Shown here: positions 15,436 through 23,779 of the stretch, piece after piece
Layout: each line of letters opens with the position of its first letter
How positions within the stretch are numbered: the first letter of the stretch is position 1
NCBI GenBank assembly: GCA_947169755.1
Contig: CAMVQX010000003.1
Location: 1-31,180 of the forward strand
Source: an uncultured bacterium
GTDB lineage: Bacteria; Cyanobacteriota; Vampirovibrionia; Gastranaerophilales; Gastranaerophilaceae
Length of the DNA: 31,180 bases
Reading direction: 5' to 3'
Translations under genes and position numbers: made by a program
Notes under the pieces: model-generated
What the model was told of the DNA's origin: nothing
Databases searched by the model: none
The model's input: only the letters and a program-made list of their open reading frames with translations

Positions 15436-17722
15436 CAGCAGTAACCTCATCAACTTCTTTTTTATAATGACATTTCATATTTGAACAAGTTATTGTTGTG
15501 CCTTTTCTCAAAACTTTTTTAACAAGCAGTGAACCGCACTCCGGGCATGTTTCACCGGTAGGTTCATTCCATAATGTAAAGTCACAATTTGGGTATTTAT
15601 CACAACCATAAAATACTGTTCCGCGTTTGGATTTACGTTCTACAATAGTACCTTCTGAACATTTTGGGCATTTTACACCTGTTGATTTTCTATAGGGTTT
15701 TCTGTGTTTACATTCTTCGTTTGTACATTCCATATATTTGCCGTACGGACCTGTTTTAAAAATCATATCAGAACCGCATTTTTCGCATTTTTCTTCACAG
15801 ACTTCGGGTTCTTTATTTTCTTCATCTTCTCCGACTTCAGATAATACATCTAAAGACATCATTGTCTTGCAATCAGGAAAGCCTGAGCAGCCTAAAAATT
15901 GAGATCCAAATTTGCTTGTTCTCAAAACCATTGGTTTTCCGCAATTAGGGCATTTGACTTTGCTCTCAATTTTTACACGTTCGCTATTTTCAAGAGCTTT
16001 ATCAACCTCTTTTATAAATGGGGTATAAAAGTCTTTCAAAACCTTGTTCCAAACTGCTTTTTTCTCAGCAATTTGGTCCAACTTTGTTTCCATGCCGGCT
16101 GTGAATTTGTAATCCATAATATCAGCAAACTGCGCACACAACTGTTTTGAAACAGTTCTGCCCAAAAGTGTCGGATGGAGTGCTTTGTCTTTCTTTTCGA
16201 CATATTTTCGTGTCTGAATGACGGTGATAATTGTAGCATATGTAGACGGACGTCCAATGCCGTGCTCTTCCAATGCTTTTACCAAAGACGCTTCATTGTA
16301 TCTTGGAGGCGGCTGAGTAAAGTGTTGTTTAGGATTTACTTTTTTACAAGTAACCTTGTCCCCTTTTTCTAAATCCGGAATTTTTGTATCATCCGTTTTT
16401 TCATCGTCCTCAGCATCATTATAAAGTTTTAAAAATCCGTCAAAAGTAACCTTACTAGTACCGGCTTTTAATGTATAGTCACCTGCTAAAATTTCCAAAG
16501 ATTTATTAGCAACTTCAGCATTCGCCATTTGAGAAGACATAAATTTATCCCATATGAGTTTATATAATTTGTATTGGTCGTTGTCCAAATATTGTTTTAT
16601 ACTTTCAGGAGTTCTTTCAGGGTAAGAAGGACGGATTGCTTCGTGCGCATCTTGAACATTTTGTTTGCCTTTTACGTAAATATTTGGAGTTTCGGGATAA
16701 TATTTTTCTCCGAAATTTTGCAAAATGAAATCTTTTGCCATACTTTGGGCATCGTCAGAAACCCTGACACTATCAGTTCTCATATAGGTAATCAAACCGA
16801 CAGGAGTGCCGTCAATTTCCATACCTTCATAAAGTTTTTGGGCAACTTGCATTGTTTTTTGAACACCAAAACCGAGTTTTGAACTGGCAGCTCTTTGCAG
16901 AGTAGAAGTTATAAACGGGGCTGTCGGTTTTCTCTTCATCGTTTTTTTAGTTACTTTTGAAACTTCAAATTCTCTTCCTGTTTCTTGCAAATAGTCAACA
17001 ATTTTTTGTGCTTCTTCTTGGTTAGGAATATTTTTTTCTACAGGTTGATTTTTAATTTTAGAAACTTCAGCCTCAAAAACTTTTCCGTCTTTTTCCAAAT
17101 CTGCGTGAATAGACCAATATTCCTGCGGAACAAAAGCCTCAATTTCTTCTTCTCGCTCACAAATCATACGAAGTGCAACAGATTGTACTCTGCCTGCCGA
17201 TAAATTTCTGTTGCCGATTTGTTTCCAAAGTACAGGGCTGAGTTTAAAACCTACTAATTTATCCAAAATTTGTCTTGTTTGCTGTGCTTGAACCATATCC
17301 ATATCAATGGATCTTGGGTTTTCTACCGAATACTTAACAGCCTTTGGTGTAATTTCGTTAAACACAATACGCAAAATTTTATCATCAGGCACTTTCAGCA
17401 ACTGTCTGACATGCCATGCAATAGCCTCTCCCTCGCGGTCAGGGTCGGATGCTAGATATATTTTATCAACTTTTTTGGCCAAATCGTTTAATTTTTTAAC
17501 AACAGCCTGCTTGCCAGGTATAATTTCAAATTTCGGTTCAAAATTATTATTAACATCAAAGCCCAAGTTCTGTGTTGCAGGATCTTTTGCCGGCAAATTC
17601 CTAACATGACCGAAACTTGCTTCAATTTGGAAACTGTCCCCCAAAATCTTTTTGATAGTCTTTGATTTAGCAGGAGACTCAACTATTACCAATGATTTTT
17701 CTTTTTTTGCAGCCTGCGCCAT
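15425..17722 (-). CDS. topA: DNA topoisomerase I
   Basis: Relaxes negative supercoils as a type IA topoisomerase. The Toprim domain includes LVIVESPAKSKTI (11-23) and YLASDPDREGEAIAWH (89-104). The catalytic Tyr313 is in ITYMRTDS, and LSAGRVQSVALR (174-185) is conserved. The C-terminal quarter carries four zinc ribbons, each with two Cys pairs: CPNCG...CSGFPDC, CEKCG...CTNEEC, CPKCS...CDKYPNC and CPECG...CSNMKC. The 765 residues are normal for a four-ribbon enzyme. The ATG overlaps the dprA stop (TAATG) and is preceded by AGGATAGGA. aroE begins inside its last codons. Confidence 0.97.
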   Translation of the reverse strand: MAQAAKKEKSLVIVESPAKSKTIKKILGDSFQIEASFGHVRNLPAKDPATQNLGFDVNNNFEPKFEIIPGKQAVVKKLNDLAKKVDKIYLASDPDREGEAIAWHVRQLLKVPDDKILRIVFNEITPKAVKYSVENPRSIDMDMVQAQQTRQILDKLVGFKLSPVLWKQIGNRNLSAGRVQSVALRMICEREEEIEAFVPQEYWSIHADLEKDGKVFEAEVSKIKNQPVEKNIPNQEEAQKIVDYLQETGREFEVSKVTKKTMKRKPTAPFITSTLQRAASSKLGFGVQKTMQVAQKLYEGMEIDGTPVGLITYMRTDSVRVSDDAQSMAKDFILQNFGEKYYPETPNIYVKGKQNVQDAHEAIRPSYPERTPESIKQYLDNDQYKLYKLIWDKFMSSQMANAEVANKSLEILAGDYTLKAGTSKVTFDGFLKLYNDAEDDEKTDDTKIPDLEKGDKVTCKKVNPKQHFTQPPPRYNEASLVKALEEHGIGRPSTYATIITVIQTRKYVEKKDKALHPTLLGRTVSKQLCAQFADIMDYKFTAGMETKLDQIAEKKAVWNKVLKDFYTPFIKEVDKALENSERVKIESKVKCPNCGKPMVLRTSKFGSQFLGCSGFPDCKTMMSLDVLSEVGEDEENKEPEVCEEKCEKCGSDMIFKTGPYGKYMECTNEECKHRKPYRKSTGVKCPKCSEGTIVERKSKRGTVFYGCDKYPNCDFTLWNEPTGETCPECGSLLVKKVLRKGTTITCSNMKCHYKKEVDEVTADES

Positions 17723-18801
17723 TATAGTCCTATCCTATACCTGTCTCCGTCAACTTGTTTAATTATCCCCTTAAGCTCCATAGTTGTCAAGTACATCAAC
17801 AAATTATCAATACTCAATTTTGTAAATGCCTGTAACTCATCAACACCCTTTTCTTCGATTTCCAAAGCTTCATAAATAAGCTTTTCATCATCACTCAAAT
17901 CAGGTAAATCAAACAAAACTTGCTGCTGCACTTGTACTTCCCAGCCCAAAGCTTCTAAAACATCATCAGCGCAAGTAACCAACGTTGCTCCGTTTTTAAT
18001 CAATTTATAAATACCTTCGGTATTCGGATTTGTAATAAGCCCCGGAATACATAATAGCTCACGCCCCTGATCAAGTGTCAAATTTGCAGTGATTAAAGCG
18101 CCGCTTTTCAAAGATGCTTCCGCAACTAATGTACCAAACGACAGCCCTGACACTATTCTGTTCCTCTGCGGAAATCTAAACGGTAATGGTTCAAATGTCG
18201 GGAAATATTCACTCACAACCGCACCAGACCCGTTTTCTATTTTTTCATACAATTCTTTATTTGCGGTAGGATACACAAAATCAAAACCGCTTGCAATAAC
18301 ACCTATTGTTTTTAAATTATTATCAATTGCACATTTGTGCGCAGTTGTATCAATGCCTGAAGCTAGACCTGAAACTATACAAATATCAGTTCCTGCAAAA
18401 CCGTTCATGACTTTCGCAAGTGCATCTTTTGCATAACTTGTGGCTTTTCTGGAACCCACAACCGCAAGAGTTTTATCTAAATTACAAGAAAATAAATCAC
18501 CCTTATAATACAAAACAGACGGAGGATCTGAGATATTTTTCAACATGTAAGGATATTTCTCATCGTCATAAGTCAAAAATTTTATCCCGCGATTTAAAAC
18601 ATCTTGCAAAACTTTATCCGGATCAATCTTATCACGCATCTTGAAAAATTTTTCAGCAGCTTTTTTACTCAAACCGTCAACTTCTGACAAATCATTTGCG
18701 CAATACGCACTTTCTATATCCCCAAAATGATGATACAGACGTTGTATAAAATTACTCCCTAATTCCTCTATTGATGAAAACGCTATCCAATACTTTTGCA
18801 T
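17722..18801 (-). CDS. dprA: DNA-processing protein DprA (Smf)
   Basis: Binds incoming single-stranded DNA during natural transformation and loads RecA. The 359 residues have an N-terminal helical segment with a helix-hairpin-helix-like stretch (DLSEVDGLSKKAAEKFF). The Rossmann domain carries GSRKAT (116-121), SGLASGID (144-151), FPQRNRIVSGLS (210-221), KSGALIT (232-238) and CIPG (251-254). A C-terminal winged-helix segment (about 295-355) completes it. All family signatures are intact. The start codon lies 19 bases inside the TPR gene, with no strong Shine-Dalgarno, so translation is probably coupled. topA follows with a one-base overlap, a common dprA-topA pairing in bacteria. comEC in this window supports a transformation role. 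Confidence 0.95.
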   Translation of the reverse strand: MQKYWIAFSSIEELGSNFIQRLYHHFGDIESAYCANDLSEVDGLSKKAAEKFFKMRDKIDPDKVLQDVLNRGIKFLTYDDEKYPYMLKNISDPPSVLYYKGDLFSCNLDKTLAVVGSRKATSYAKDALAKVMNGFAGTDICIVSGLASGIDTTAHKCAIDNNLKTIGVIASGFDFVYPTANKELYEKIENGSGAVVSEYFPTFEPLPFRFPQRNRIVSGLSFGTLVAEASLKSGALITANLTLDQGRELLCIPGLITNPNTEGIYKLIKNGATLVTCADDVLEALGWEVQVQQQVLFDLPDLSDDEKLIYEALEIEEKGVDELQAFTKLSIDNLLMYLTTMELKGIIKQVDGDRYRIGL

Positions 18802-19556
18802 TTTTCTTTTATTCTCGCTATCAAACCTTTTATTTTTTCAGTTTCTTCTTTTGGAATATCAAAATTTAAATAGTCTTCAAAATATTCAATTGCATCTTCA
18901 TAATCTTCTCGAGCAAAAAATAGCACACCTAATTTTTTATAAGCAGGTGCAAAACTATCATTATGTGCAATTGTTTTCAGATAATTTGAAATAGCCTTAT
19001 CTATCTCATCATTTGCTTCATAAGCTTGAGCCAATGCAAAATAGATCAAAGCATTATCACTTTTAAATTCCAAAACATTTTCAAAATTTTCTATAGCGCA
19101 AGCATAATTTCCGAGTTCAAAATGAACTCTAGCTAAATCATAATAAACATCATAATTTTCAGGCTGTTTTTCCAAAATATGTTCCAACTCATCTATTGCA
19201 AGATCAAGCTTTGCATCTTCCATATAGAATCTTGCTAAATAATGTCTTAATACCAAATTATCCGGCATCTCATAAATACCCTGAGACATTAATTCAATCC
19301 CGCTTCCCATATCTTTTTCTTTATAATAAATGTCAGCCAAATTTATGTAAACCTGAGGTAATTTTGGATTCAATTCCTGAGCTTTTAAATAATTCTTTTC
19401 GGCTTTTTCATCGTCTCCGAGATTTGCGTAACACAATCCGATATTATTATAGATCTCGGCATTGTCACCTTCTGTCTCCAAAACAGCGCTAAATGCATCA
19501 ATTGCTTCATTATATTTTCCGTCTTTATATAACTCTAAAGCTTTATCGACACTCAT
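18783..19556 (-). CDS. Tetratricopeptide repeat protein
   Basis: The 257 residues are nearly all TPR units of 34 residues, about seven in tandem. Typical positions are AIDAFSAVLETEGDNAEIYNNIG, LPQVYINLADIYYKEKD, YDVYYDLARVHFELGNYACA, ALIYFALAQAYEANDEIDKA and APAYKKLGVLFFAREDYEDA. There is no signal peptide or membrane segment, so it is probably a cytoplasmic protein-protein scaffold. The ATG overlaps the lptA stop (TAATG), and dprA begins inside its last codons, so it belongs to the same transcript. Specific function unknown. Nothing in the sequence ties it to LPS transport or to DNA processing rather than to the other. Confidence 0.88.
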   Translation of the reverse strand: MSVDKALELYKDGKYNEAIDAFSAVLETEGDNAEIYNNIGLCYANLGDDEKAEKNYLKAQELNPKLPQVYINLADIYYKEKDMGSGIELMSQGIYEMPDNLVLRHYLARFYMEDAKLDLAIDELEHILEKQPENYDVYYDLARVHFELGNYACAIENFENVLEFKSDNALIYFALAQAYEANDEIDKAISNYLKTIAHNDSFAPAYKKLGVLFFAREDYEDAIEYFEDYLNFDIPKEETEKIKGLIARIKEKCKSIG

Positions 19557-20533
19557 TACAAACCTAATCCTATACCATCACTACCACTATTGTTTCCTGA
19601 GCCGATATTTCTGATAACTGTTCTTGTATTACCGTCAGCATGAAAATTCTTAGGTTTCATTGTCATTGTAATTTTATCAGCATAAATTGTTCTGACACCC
19701 TGAGTTATACTTGAACGTCCAGTAAAATAAACCTCGTTCGGTTTGCCTTCTTTATTCGGATAAACGGTAACTTTTGGTCCGGCAGCATAATAATCCTGAT
19801 ACCAAACTCTCACATTTCCTGATGCATTAAATATACCCTTATCTTGCGCATATTCCTGTCTTGTTGATTTCAAAACAAGTTTTCCGCCATCATCCATTAT
19901 TGCATTTGAGGTTGTATTTCCTGTTGCAACGAGAACTTTTGTACTTGCATTATAAAGAAAATGGTCAGCATAAGAATCATTACCGCTTTCTTGTTTGATT
20001 CTTGCGTTACCGATAAGCTCTATATCTTTCATATCACCGTTTTTATCGGTTCTGATTTTCGCTTTATCAGAAAAAGTTTCCAATTCTTTATACAAAATTG
20101 TGACATTACCTGTCGCAATCATAATACCGGTTTTAGTATCGTATTCCTGTTCATCAGCATTTATAACAACCACAGGAGTTTTTCCGTCAAAAACTATGGA
20201 TTGAGTATCTCCTTGAGCTTTTACAACTTTTGTAATCAAAGAGAGTTTCAATATATTTGCTTTTACTTCTCTTTTCTTATTTTTCTTTATTTCAAAAGCA
20301 TATGGTTTATCGTAAAATGTTGCAGTATCGAGTTTTTCGCCATCCTTTACAGTAACATCGGCAGAATCACCGACAACCCTCAAATCATCAACAGTAACTT
20401 TTACATCACCATCAAATTTTATTTTATTTTCATCTTCAGTATAGCTTTGAGTTTTTGATTCTATAATCAAATCTGTTGCTTGAACCCCAAGCCCTAGCAT
20501 TATTACGAGTATTATTAATAATATCTTTCTCAC
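19556..20533 (-). CDS. lptA: LptA/OstA-like periplasmic LPS transport protein
   Basis: Forms the periplasmic beta-jellyroll bridge that carries lipopolysaccharide from LptC to the outer membrane. A signal peptide (MRKILLIILVIMLGLGVQA) is followed by repeating OstA units with the pattern A...Y....G...A.GNV.V.Y. They are visible around residues 23-62, 122-162 and 219-258, with a further partial unit near 187. At 325 residues it is much longer than E. coli LptA (185), suggesting two fused jellyroll domains. The C-terminus is Gly/Ser-rich. The start is GTG at 20533 with AAGGAG spanning the lptC stop codon. Direct coupling to lptC supports the call. The rest of the Lpt machinery is not in the window. 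Confidence 0.85.
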   Translation of the reverse strand: MRKILLIILVIMLGLGVQATDLIIESKTQSYTEDENKIKFDGDVKVTVDDLRVVGDSADVTVKDGEKLDTATFYDKPYAFEIKKNKKREVKANILKLSLITKVVKAQGDTQSIVFDGKTPVVVINADEQEYDTKTGIMIATGNVTILYKELETFSDKAKIRTDKNGDMKDIELIGNARIKQESGNDSYADHFLYNASTKVLVATGNTTSNAIMDDGGKLVLKSTRQEYAQDKGIFNASGNVRVWYQDYYAAGPKVTVYPNKEGKPNEVYFTGRSSITQGVRTIYADKITMTMKPKNFHADGNTRTVIRNIGSGNNSGSDGIGLGL

Positions 20534-20535
20534 TT

Positions 20536-21147
20536 TTACTCCTTATATATTTTTGAAACTGAATTTCCTACAATTTTAAATTTTTCATAGCCGGGATCTA
20601 TTACAACTTTGTCAGCAAGAGCTATGAAATCTTCATTTCTTGTAATTCTGATATTGCCTTTTGCAATTATTGGATTTTCATTACCTGTCCATTCAAGTTT
20701 ATTTGCACGCAATGTAGTCATATCTTTCAAAACAATAAAAGTATCTTCATAAAGGAAAATTTCCTTTTTACTTTCATTATAAGTACCTTTAGATGATTCA
20801 AAGCTCATAGAAACATTGTTGTTTTCGTCATAAAAATTGCCAATAACATTATTTAGCAAGGCAACTCCGTTTTTGCTGTCATAGTTTCCGGTTTCACCAT
20901 AAATTTCCCAATATTTTCTATCATTTTTTGTTTCAGTTAAAATTATCCCGCGGATAAGCGCTTCCTGCCTGTCTTTATCCAACTGAAGCTGCGCTCTGTT
21001 AAAATTATGTGTAATAACGCCTGCAGATACAAACGCCCAGAGCAAAAGTACAACGACAAGAGTCAAAGCACCTAAATAAGCTTTTTGCTTTTTACTTAGA
21101 TTCTCAAATCTTGTCTTTAATTTTTCAAACAATATCCGCCAATCCAT
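20536..21147 (-). CDS. lptC: LPS export protein LptC-like
   Basis: A bitopic inner-membrane protein that hands LPS to LptA. The 203 residues have a cytoplasmic helix (about 1-22), one membrane segment (about 23-46) and a periplasmic LptC jellyroll. The jellyroll is marked by YWEIYGETGNYDSKNGVALL, FESSKGTYNESKKEIFLYED and TTLRANKLEWTGNENPIIAKG. It starts 21 bases after accC. No Shine-Dalgarno precedes the ATG. Instead a TGATAAAAT extended -10-like sequence sits six bases upstream, so an internal leaderless promoter is possible in addition to read-through. lptA follows after two bases. Confidence 0.87.
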   Translation of the reverse strand: MDWRILFEKLKTRFENLSKKQKAYLGALTLVVVLLLWAFVSAGVITHNFNRAQLQLDKDRQEALIRGIILTETKNDRKYWEIYGETGNYDSKNGVALLNNVIGNFYDENNNVSMSFESSKGTYNESKKEIFLYEDTFIVLKDMTTLRANKLEWTGNENPIIAKGNIRITRNEDFIALADKVVIDPGYEKFKIVGNSVSKIYKE

Positions 21148-21153
21148 ATCAAT

Positions 21154-21162
21154 ATTTTATCA
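21154..21162 (-). promoter_or_regulatory. Extended -10 element six bases before lptC
   Basis: The minus strand reads TGA-TAAAAT-ATTGAT-ATG. TAAAAT (21154-21159) with the upstream TG would place +1 at the A of the lptC ATG. No convincing -35 box is seen 17 bases upstream, where the end of accC lies. Confidence 0.35.
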
Positions 21163-21168
21163 CAAAAA

Positions 21169-22521
21169 TTACTTATTATTGTGTCTTTTATAAAAATCTT
21201 CAATAAAACCGGTATTAAAATTACCGCTCATAAATACAGGATCTTCAATAATTTCCTGATGGAAAGGTAAGGTTGTTTCAATACCTGTTATAACATATTC
21301 TTTCAAAGCTCTGTACATTCTTCTGCGGGCTTCATTTCTTGTTCTTCCCCAGCAAATCAGTTTTCCTATCATACTGTCATAATAAGGCGGTATTGTATAA
21401 TCTTGATATGCGTGAGAATCCACTCTTACACCAAATCCGCCCGGTGTAACGTAGCCTGTAATTTGACCCGGATTAGGCATAAAATCTTTTTCAGGATTTT
21501 CTGCATTGATACGACATTCAATGGCATGCCCTCTCAAAATAATATCATCTTGAGTAAAATCTAACTTCTCTCCGGCAGCAACCATAATTTGCTCACGAAC
21601 CAAATCCACATTAGAAATCATCTCTGTTACACAATGCTCAACCTGAATTCTGGTATTCATTTCCATAAAATACCATTTTCCATCATGATCAAGCAAAAAT
21701 TCACAAGTTCCTACACCTTCGTAATTAATAGCTTTTGCAGCTCTTACTGCAGCTGCCCCCATTTCTTTTCTTGTAGCTTCATTGATTGCAGGGGAAGGAG
21801 CTTCTTCCAACAATTTTTGATGACGTCTTTGGATAGAGCAGTCACGTTCACCCAAATGCACAACATTTCCAAAACTGTCAGCCAAAATTTGAACTTCTAT
21901 ATGACGTGGGTTTTCTAAAAATTTTTCCGCATAAACGTCAGGATTGCCAAAGAAATTTTCAGCTTCTGACTGGCAAAGGCTCATATTTGTTTCAACTTCT
22001 TCATCTGATCTGCAAATTCTCATACCCTTTCCGCCGCCGCCGGCAGTAGCTTTCAAAATAATCGGGTATCCGACTTTTTTAGCAAATTCTTTTACATCCT
22101 CAGGAGTTTTCAATATACCTGTTCCTGGAGTTACGGGAACGTCATTATCAATCATAGTCTGACGTGCAGTCGCCTTATCACCCATTTTGCGCATCGCGTC
22201 AGCAGAAGGTCCGATAAATTTTATTCCGTGTTTTTCACAAATTTCTGCGAAATCGGCTCTCTCAGACATAAAACCGTAACCAGGGTGAATTGCATCCGCA
22301 CCCGAAGCAATAGCTGCAGAAATAATCGCAGGGATACTCAAATAGCTCTTAGAACTTTGAGCCGGTCCTATGCAATAAGCTTCTGTGGCTAATCTTACAT
22401 GCAAAGAATTTGAATCCGCCTGAGAATATATTGCCACCGTAGGCAAACCTATTTCTCTGCACGCTCTTATAATTCTAACCGCAATTTCACCGCGGTTTGC
22501 AATCAATACTTTTCTAAACAT
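21169..22521 (-). CDS. accC: Acetyl-CoA carboxylase, biotin carboxylase subunit
   Basis: ATP-dependent carboxylation of biotin on AccB, the first half-reaction of fatty-acid synthesis. The 450 residues match the family length. FRKVLIANRGEIAVRIIRAC opens the pre-ATP-grasp domain. KATAGGGGKGMRI is the glycine-rich ATP loop, HLGERDCSIQRRHQKLLEEAP and MEMNTRIQVEH carry metal and substrate ligands, and RIN.E...F.PNPG is in the C-terminal domain. The start is fixed by this N-terminus, but the ATG has no Shine-Dalgarno and lies just 11 bases after a strong hairpin that separates it from accB. Confidence 0.97.
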   Translation of the reverse strand: MFRKVLIANRGEIAVRIIRACREIGLPTVAIYSQADSNSLHVRLATEAYCIGPAQSSKSYLSIPAIISAAIASGADAIHPGYGFMSERADFAEICEKHGIKFIGPSADAMRKMGDKATARQTMIDNDVPVTPGTGILKTPEDVKEFAKKVGYPIILKATAGGGGKGMRICRSDEEVETNMSLCQSEAENFFGNPDVYAEKFLENPRHIEVQILADSFGNVVHLGERDCSIQRRHQKLLEEAPSPAINEATRKEMGAAAVRAAKAINYEGVGTCEFLLDHDGKWYFMEMNTRIQVEHCVTEMISNVDLVREQIMVAAGEKLDFTQDDIILRGHAIECRINAENPEKDFMPNPGQITGYVTPGGFGVRVDSHAYQDYTIPPYYDSMIGKLICWGRTRNEARRRMYRALKEYVITGIETTLPFHQEIIEDPVFMSGNFNTGFIEDFYKRHNNK

Positions 22522-22532
22522 AAATCATATAA

Positions 22533-22560
22533 AAAGTGAAACGCATTCGCGTTTCACTTT
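22533..22560 (-). terminator. Perfect 12-bp hairpin between accB and accC (attenuator or partial terminator)
   Basis: AAAGTGAAACGC (22533-22544) and its exact complement (22549-22560) enclose a four-base loop. Read on the minus strand, the stem is followed by a short T run (five T including the stem end) and then TATATG. It lies 9 bases after the accB stop and 11 before the accC ATG. It could cut transcription, or stabilise the accB message so that AccB exceeds AccC. Confidence 0.65.
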
Positions 22561-22569
22561 AACCTTTCA

Positions 22570-22992
22570 TTATTCTACATACATTAAAACTTGACCAAAC
22601 TCAACGGGTTGACCGTCTGAAACACATATTTCAGTGATTTTACCTGCAAATTCAGATTCAATCTCATTCATAAGTTTCATTGCTTCAACTATACAAACAA
22701 CGTCACCTTCTTTAACAGTTTGTCCTACCTTAACAAAAGGTTCAGCATCAGGAGAAGGTGCGGAATAAAATGTACCTACCATTGGAGATATCAATGCTTT
22801 ACCCCTTTTAGCAGGTTCAGCGGCAGTTGCGGGCTGAGCTGAAAGTGGTTGAGCAACAGGAGCAGCAGCTACACCAATAACATCTTTTCTCAATGTAATT
22901 GCCTGTTCGCCATCTTCCATAGAAATCTCTGTCAACGAATTATCAGTCAAAACTTTAGCCAGTTTCTCTACATATTCTATATCAAATTTCAT
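22570..22992 (-). CDS. accB: Acetyl-CoA carboxylase biotin carboxyl carrier protein (BCCP)
   Basis: Carries biotin between biotin carboxylase and carboxyltransferase. The 140 residues start MKFDIEYVEKLAKVLTDNSL, followed by the usual Ala/Pro-rich linker (about 41-62). The biotinyl domain comprises ISPMVGTFYSAPSPDAEPFV, then EAMKLMNE with the biotin-accepting Lys106. The ATG at 22992 is chosen because GAAAGGT lies seven bases upstream. An in-frame TTG at 23013 would place this Shine-Dalgarno inside the gene. The gene is downstream of efp by 132 bases and upstream of accC by 48, an accB-accC arrangement with efp upstream that is widespread in bacteria. Confidence 0.95.
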   Translation of the reverse strand: MKFDIEYVEKLAKVLTDNSLTEISMEDGEQAITLRKDVIGVAAAPVAQPLSAQPATAAEPAKRGKALISPMVGTFYSAPSPDAEPFVKVGQTVKEGDVVCIVEAMKLMNEIESEFAGKITEICVSDGQPVEFGQVLMYVE

Positions 22993-23013
22993 AATTTTTA
23001 CCTTTCTTCCCAA

Positions 23014-23128
23014 GTAAGAAACAAAATGTGAAACATAAAAAGTTCTTTACGCTGCTAACTAAAACAAGTTTTGTACGAAGAAGCGATACTGTCTTTTCAT
23101 AACTCACATTTAACGTTTTACTTCTTAC
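23014..23128 (-). repeat. Interrupted inverted repeats between efp and accB
   Basis: GTAAGAA (23014-23020) and AAATGTGA (23024-23031) are matched in order by TCACATTT (23104-23111) and TTCTTAC (23122-23128), enclosing about 70 bases. The outer right arm covers the efp stop codon. The segment may fold as an accB leader or an efp 3' end. No T run follows, so it is not a standard terminator. Confidence 0.4.
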
Positions 23129-23682
23129 GCTCTATCAAGATATTCATTTGTTCTCGTATCAACTCTAATCATATCACCGTTAGAGATAAAGAACGGAACG
23201 TTTACAACTGCACCAGTTTCCAAAGTCGCAGGTTTAGTACCGCCTTGAGCAGTATTTCCTTTTTCTGACGGAGGAGTATCAGTAACTTCCAATACAACGT
23301 GAGCAGGAAGGTCAACACCAATAATTCTTGAATCATGCATTAAAACCTGTACAATCATATTTTCTTTCAAATATTTGATACCGTCACCAATCTGATCTTC
23401 AGTTAATTGTAATTGTTCATATGATTCATTATCCATCATAACGTATTCTTTACCTTCTTTGTAAAGATATTGCATTTCACGTCTGTCAAGCATTGCTTTA
23501 GCTACTTTTTCACCGGCTCTGAATGTTTTTTCTACAACCTGCCCGGTTTCAACGTTTTTCAATTTCGAACGAACAAAAGCTGCGCCTTTGCCCGGTTTTA
23601 CATGTAAAAATTCAACAACAGACCATAACCCGTTGTCCAATTGTAATGTCAAGCCTGTTTTTAAATCGTTTACTGAAATCAT
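23125..23682 (-). CDS. efp: Elongation factor P
   Basis: Binds between the ribosomal P and E sites and relieves stalling at polyproline. The 185 residues have the three-barrel structure. The domain I tip is VKPGKGAAFVR with Lys32 at the position that is post-translationally modified in many bacteria. Domain II contains VMMDNESYEQ and domain III ends with GAVVNVPFFISNGDMIRVDT and NEYLDRA. The modification enzyme is not in the window. AAAAGGGGAA precedes the ATG and a promoter lies 37 bases upstream. It appears to be the first gene of the nine-gene transcription unit ending at aroE. Confidence 0.97.
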   Translation of the reverse strand: MISVNDLKTGLTLQLDNGLWSVVEFLHVKPGKGAAFVRSKLKNVETGQVVEKTFRAGEKVAKAMLDRREMQYLYKEGKEYVMMDNESYEQLQLTEDQIGDGIKYLKENMIVQVLMHDSRIIGVDLPAHVVLEVTDTPPSEKGNTAQGGTKPATLETGAVVNVPFFISNGDMIRVDTRTNEYLDRA

Positions 23683-23718
23683 ATTTTTCCCCTTTTTTTA
23701 ATGATATCCTTTGACTTG

Positions 23719-23748
23719 ATAATAACACAAAAATTTTCAATCTTGCAA
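23719..23748 (-). promoter_or_regulatory. Promoter of efp and the downstream transcription unit
   Basis: Minus strand TTGCAA (23743-23748), 18-base spacer, TATTAT (23719-23724). Immediately upstream is a 6+1+6 inverted repeat, AATTGTTACAATT (23750-23762), which could be a regulator site. Predicted leader about 30 bases. Confidence 0.5.
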
Positions 23749-23779
23749 AAATTGTTACAATTAAACAAAATTTGTATTA

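Noticed and set aside
19961..20458. 165-codon plus-strand frame, hydrophobic
   Set aside because: Antisense to lptA. Its Phe/Ile-rich composition is the complement of lptA's Lys/Asp/Asn-rich codons.
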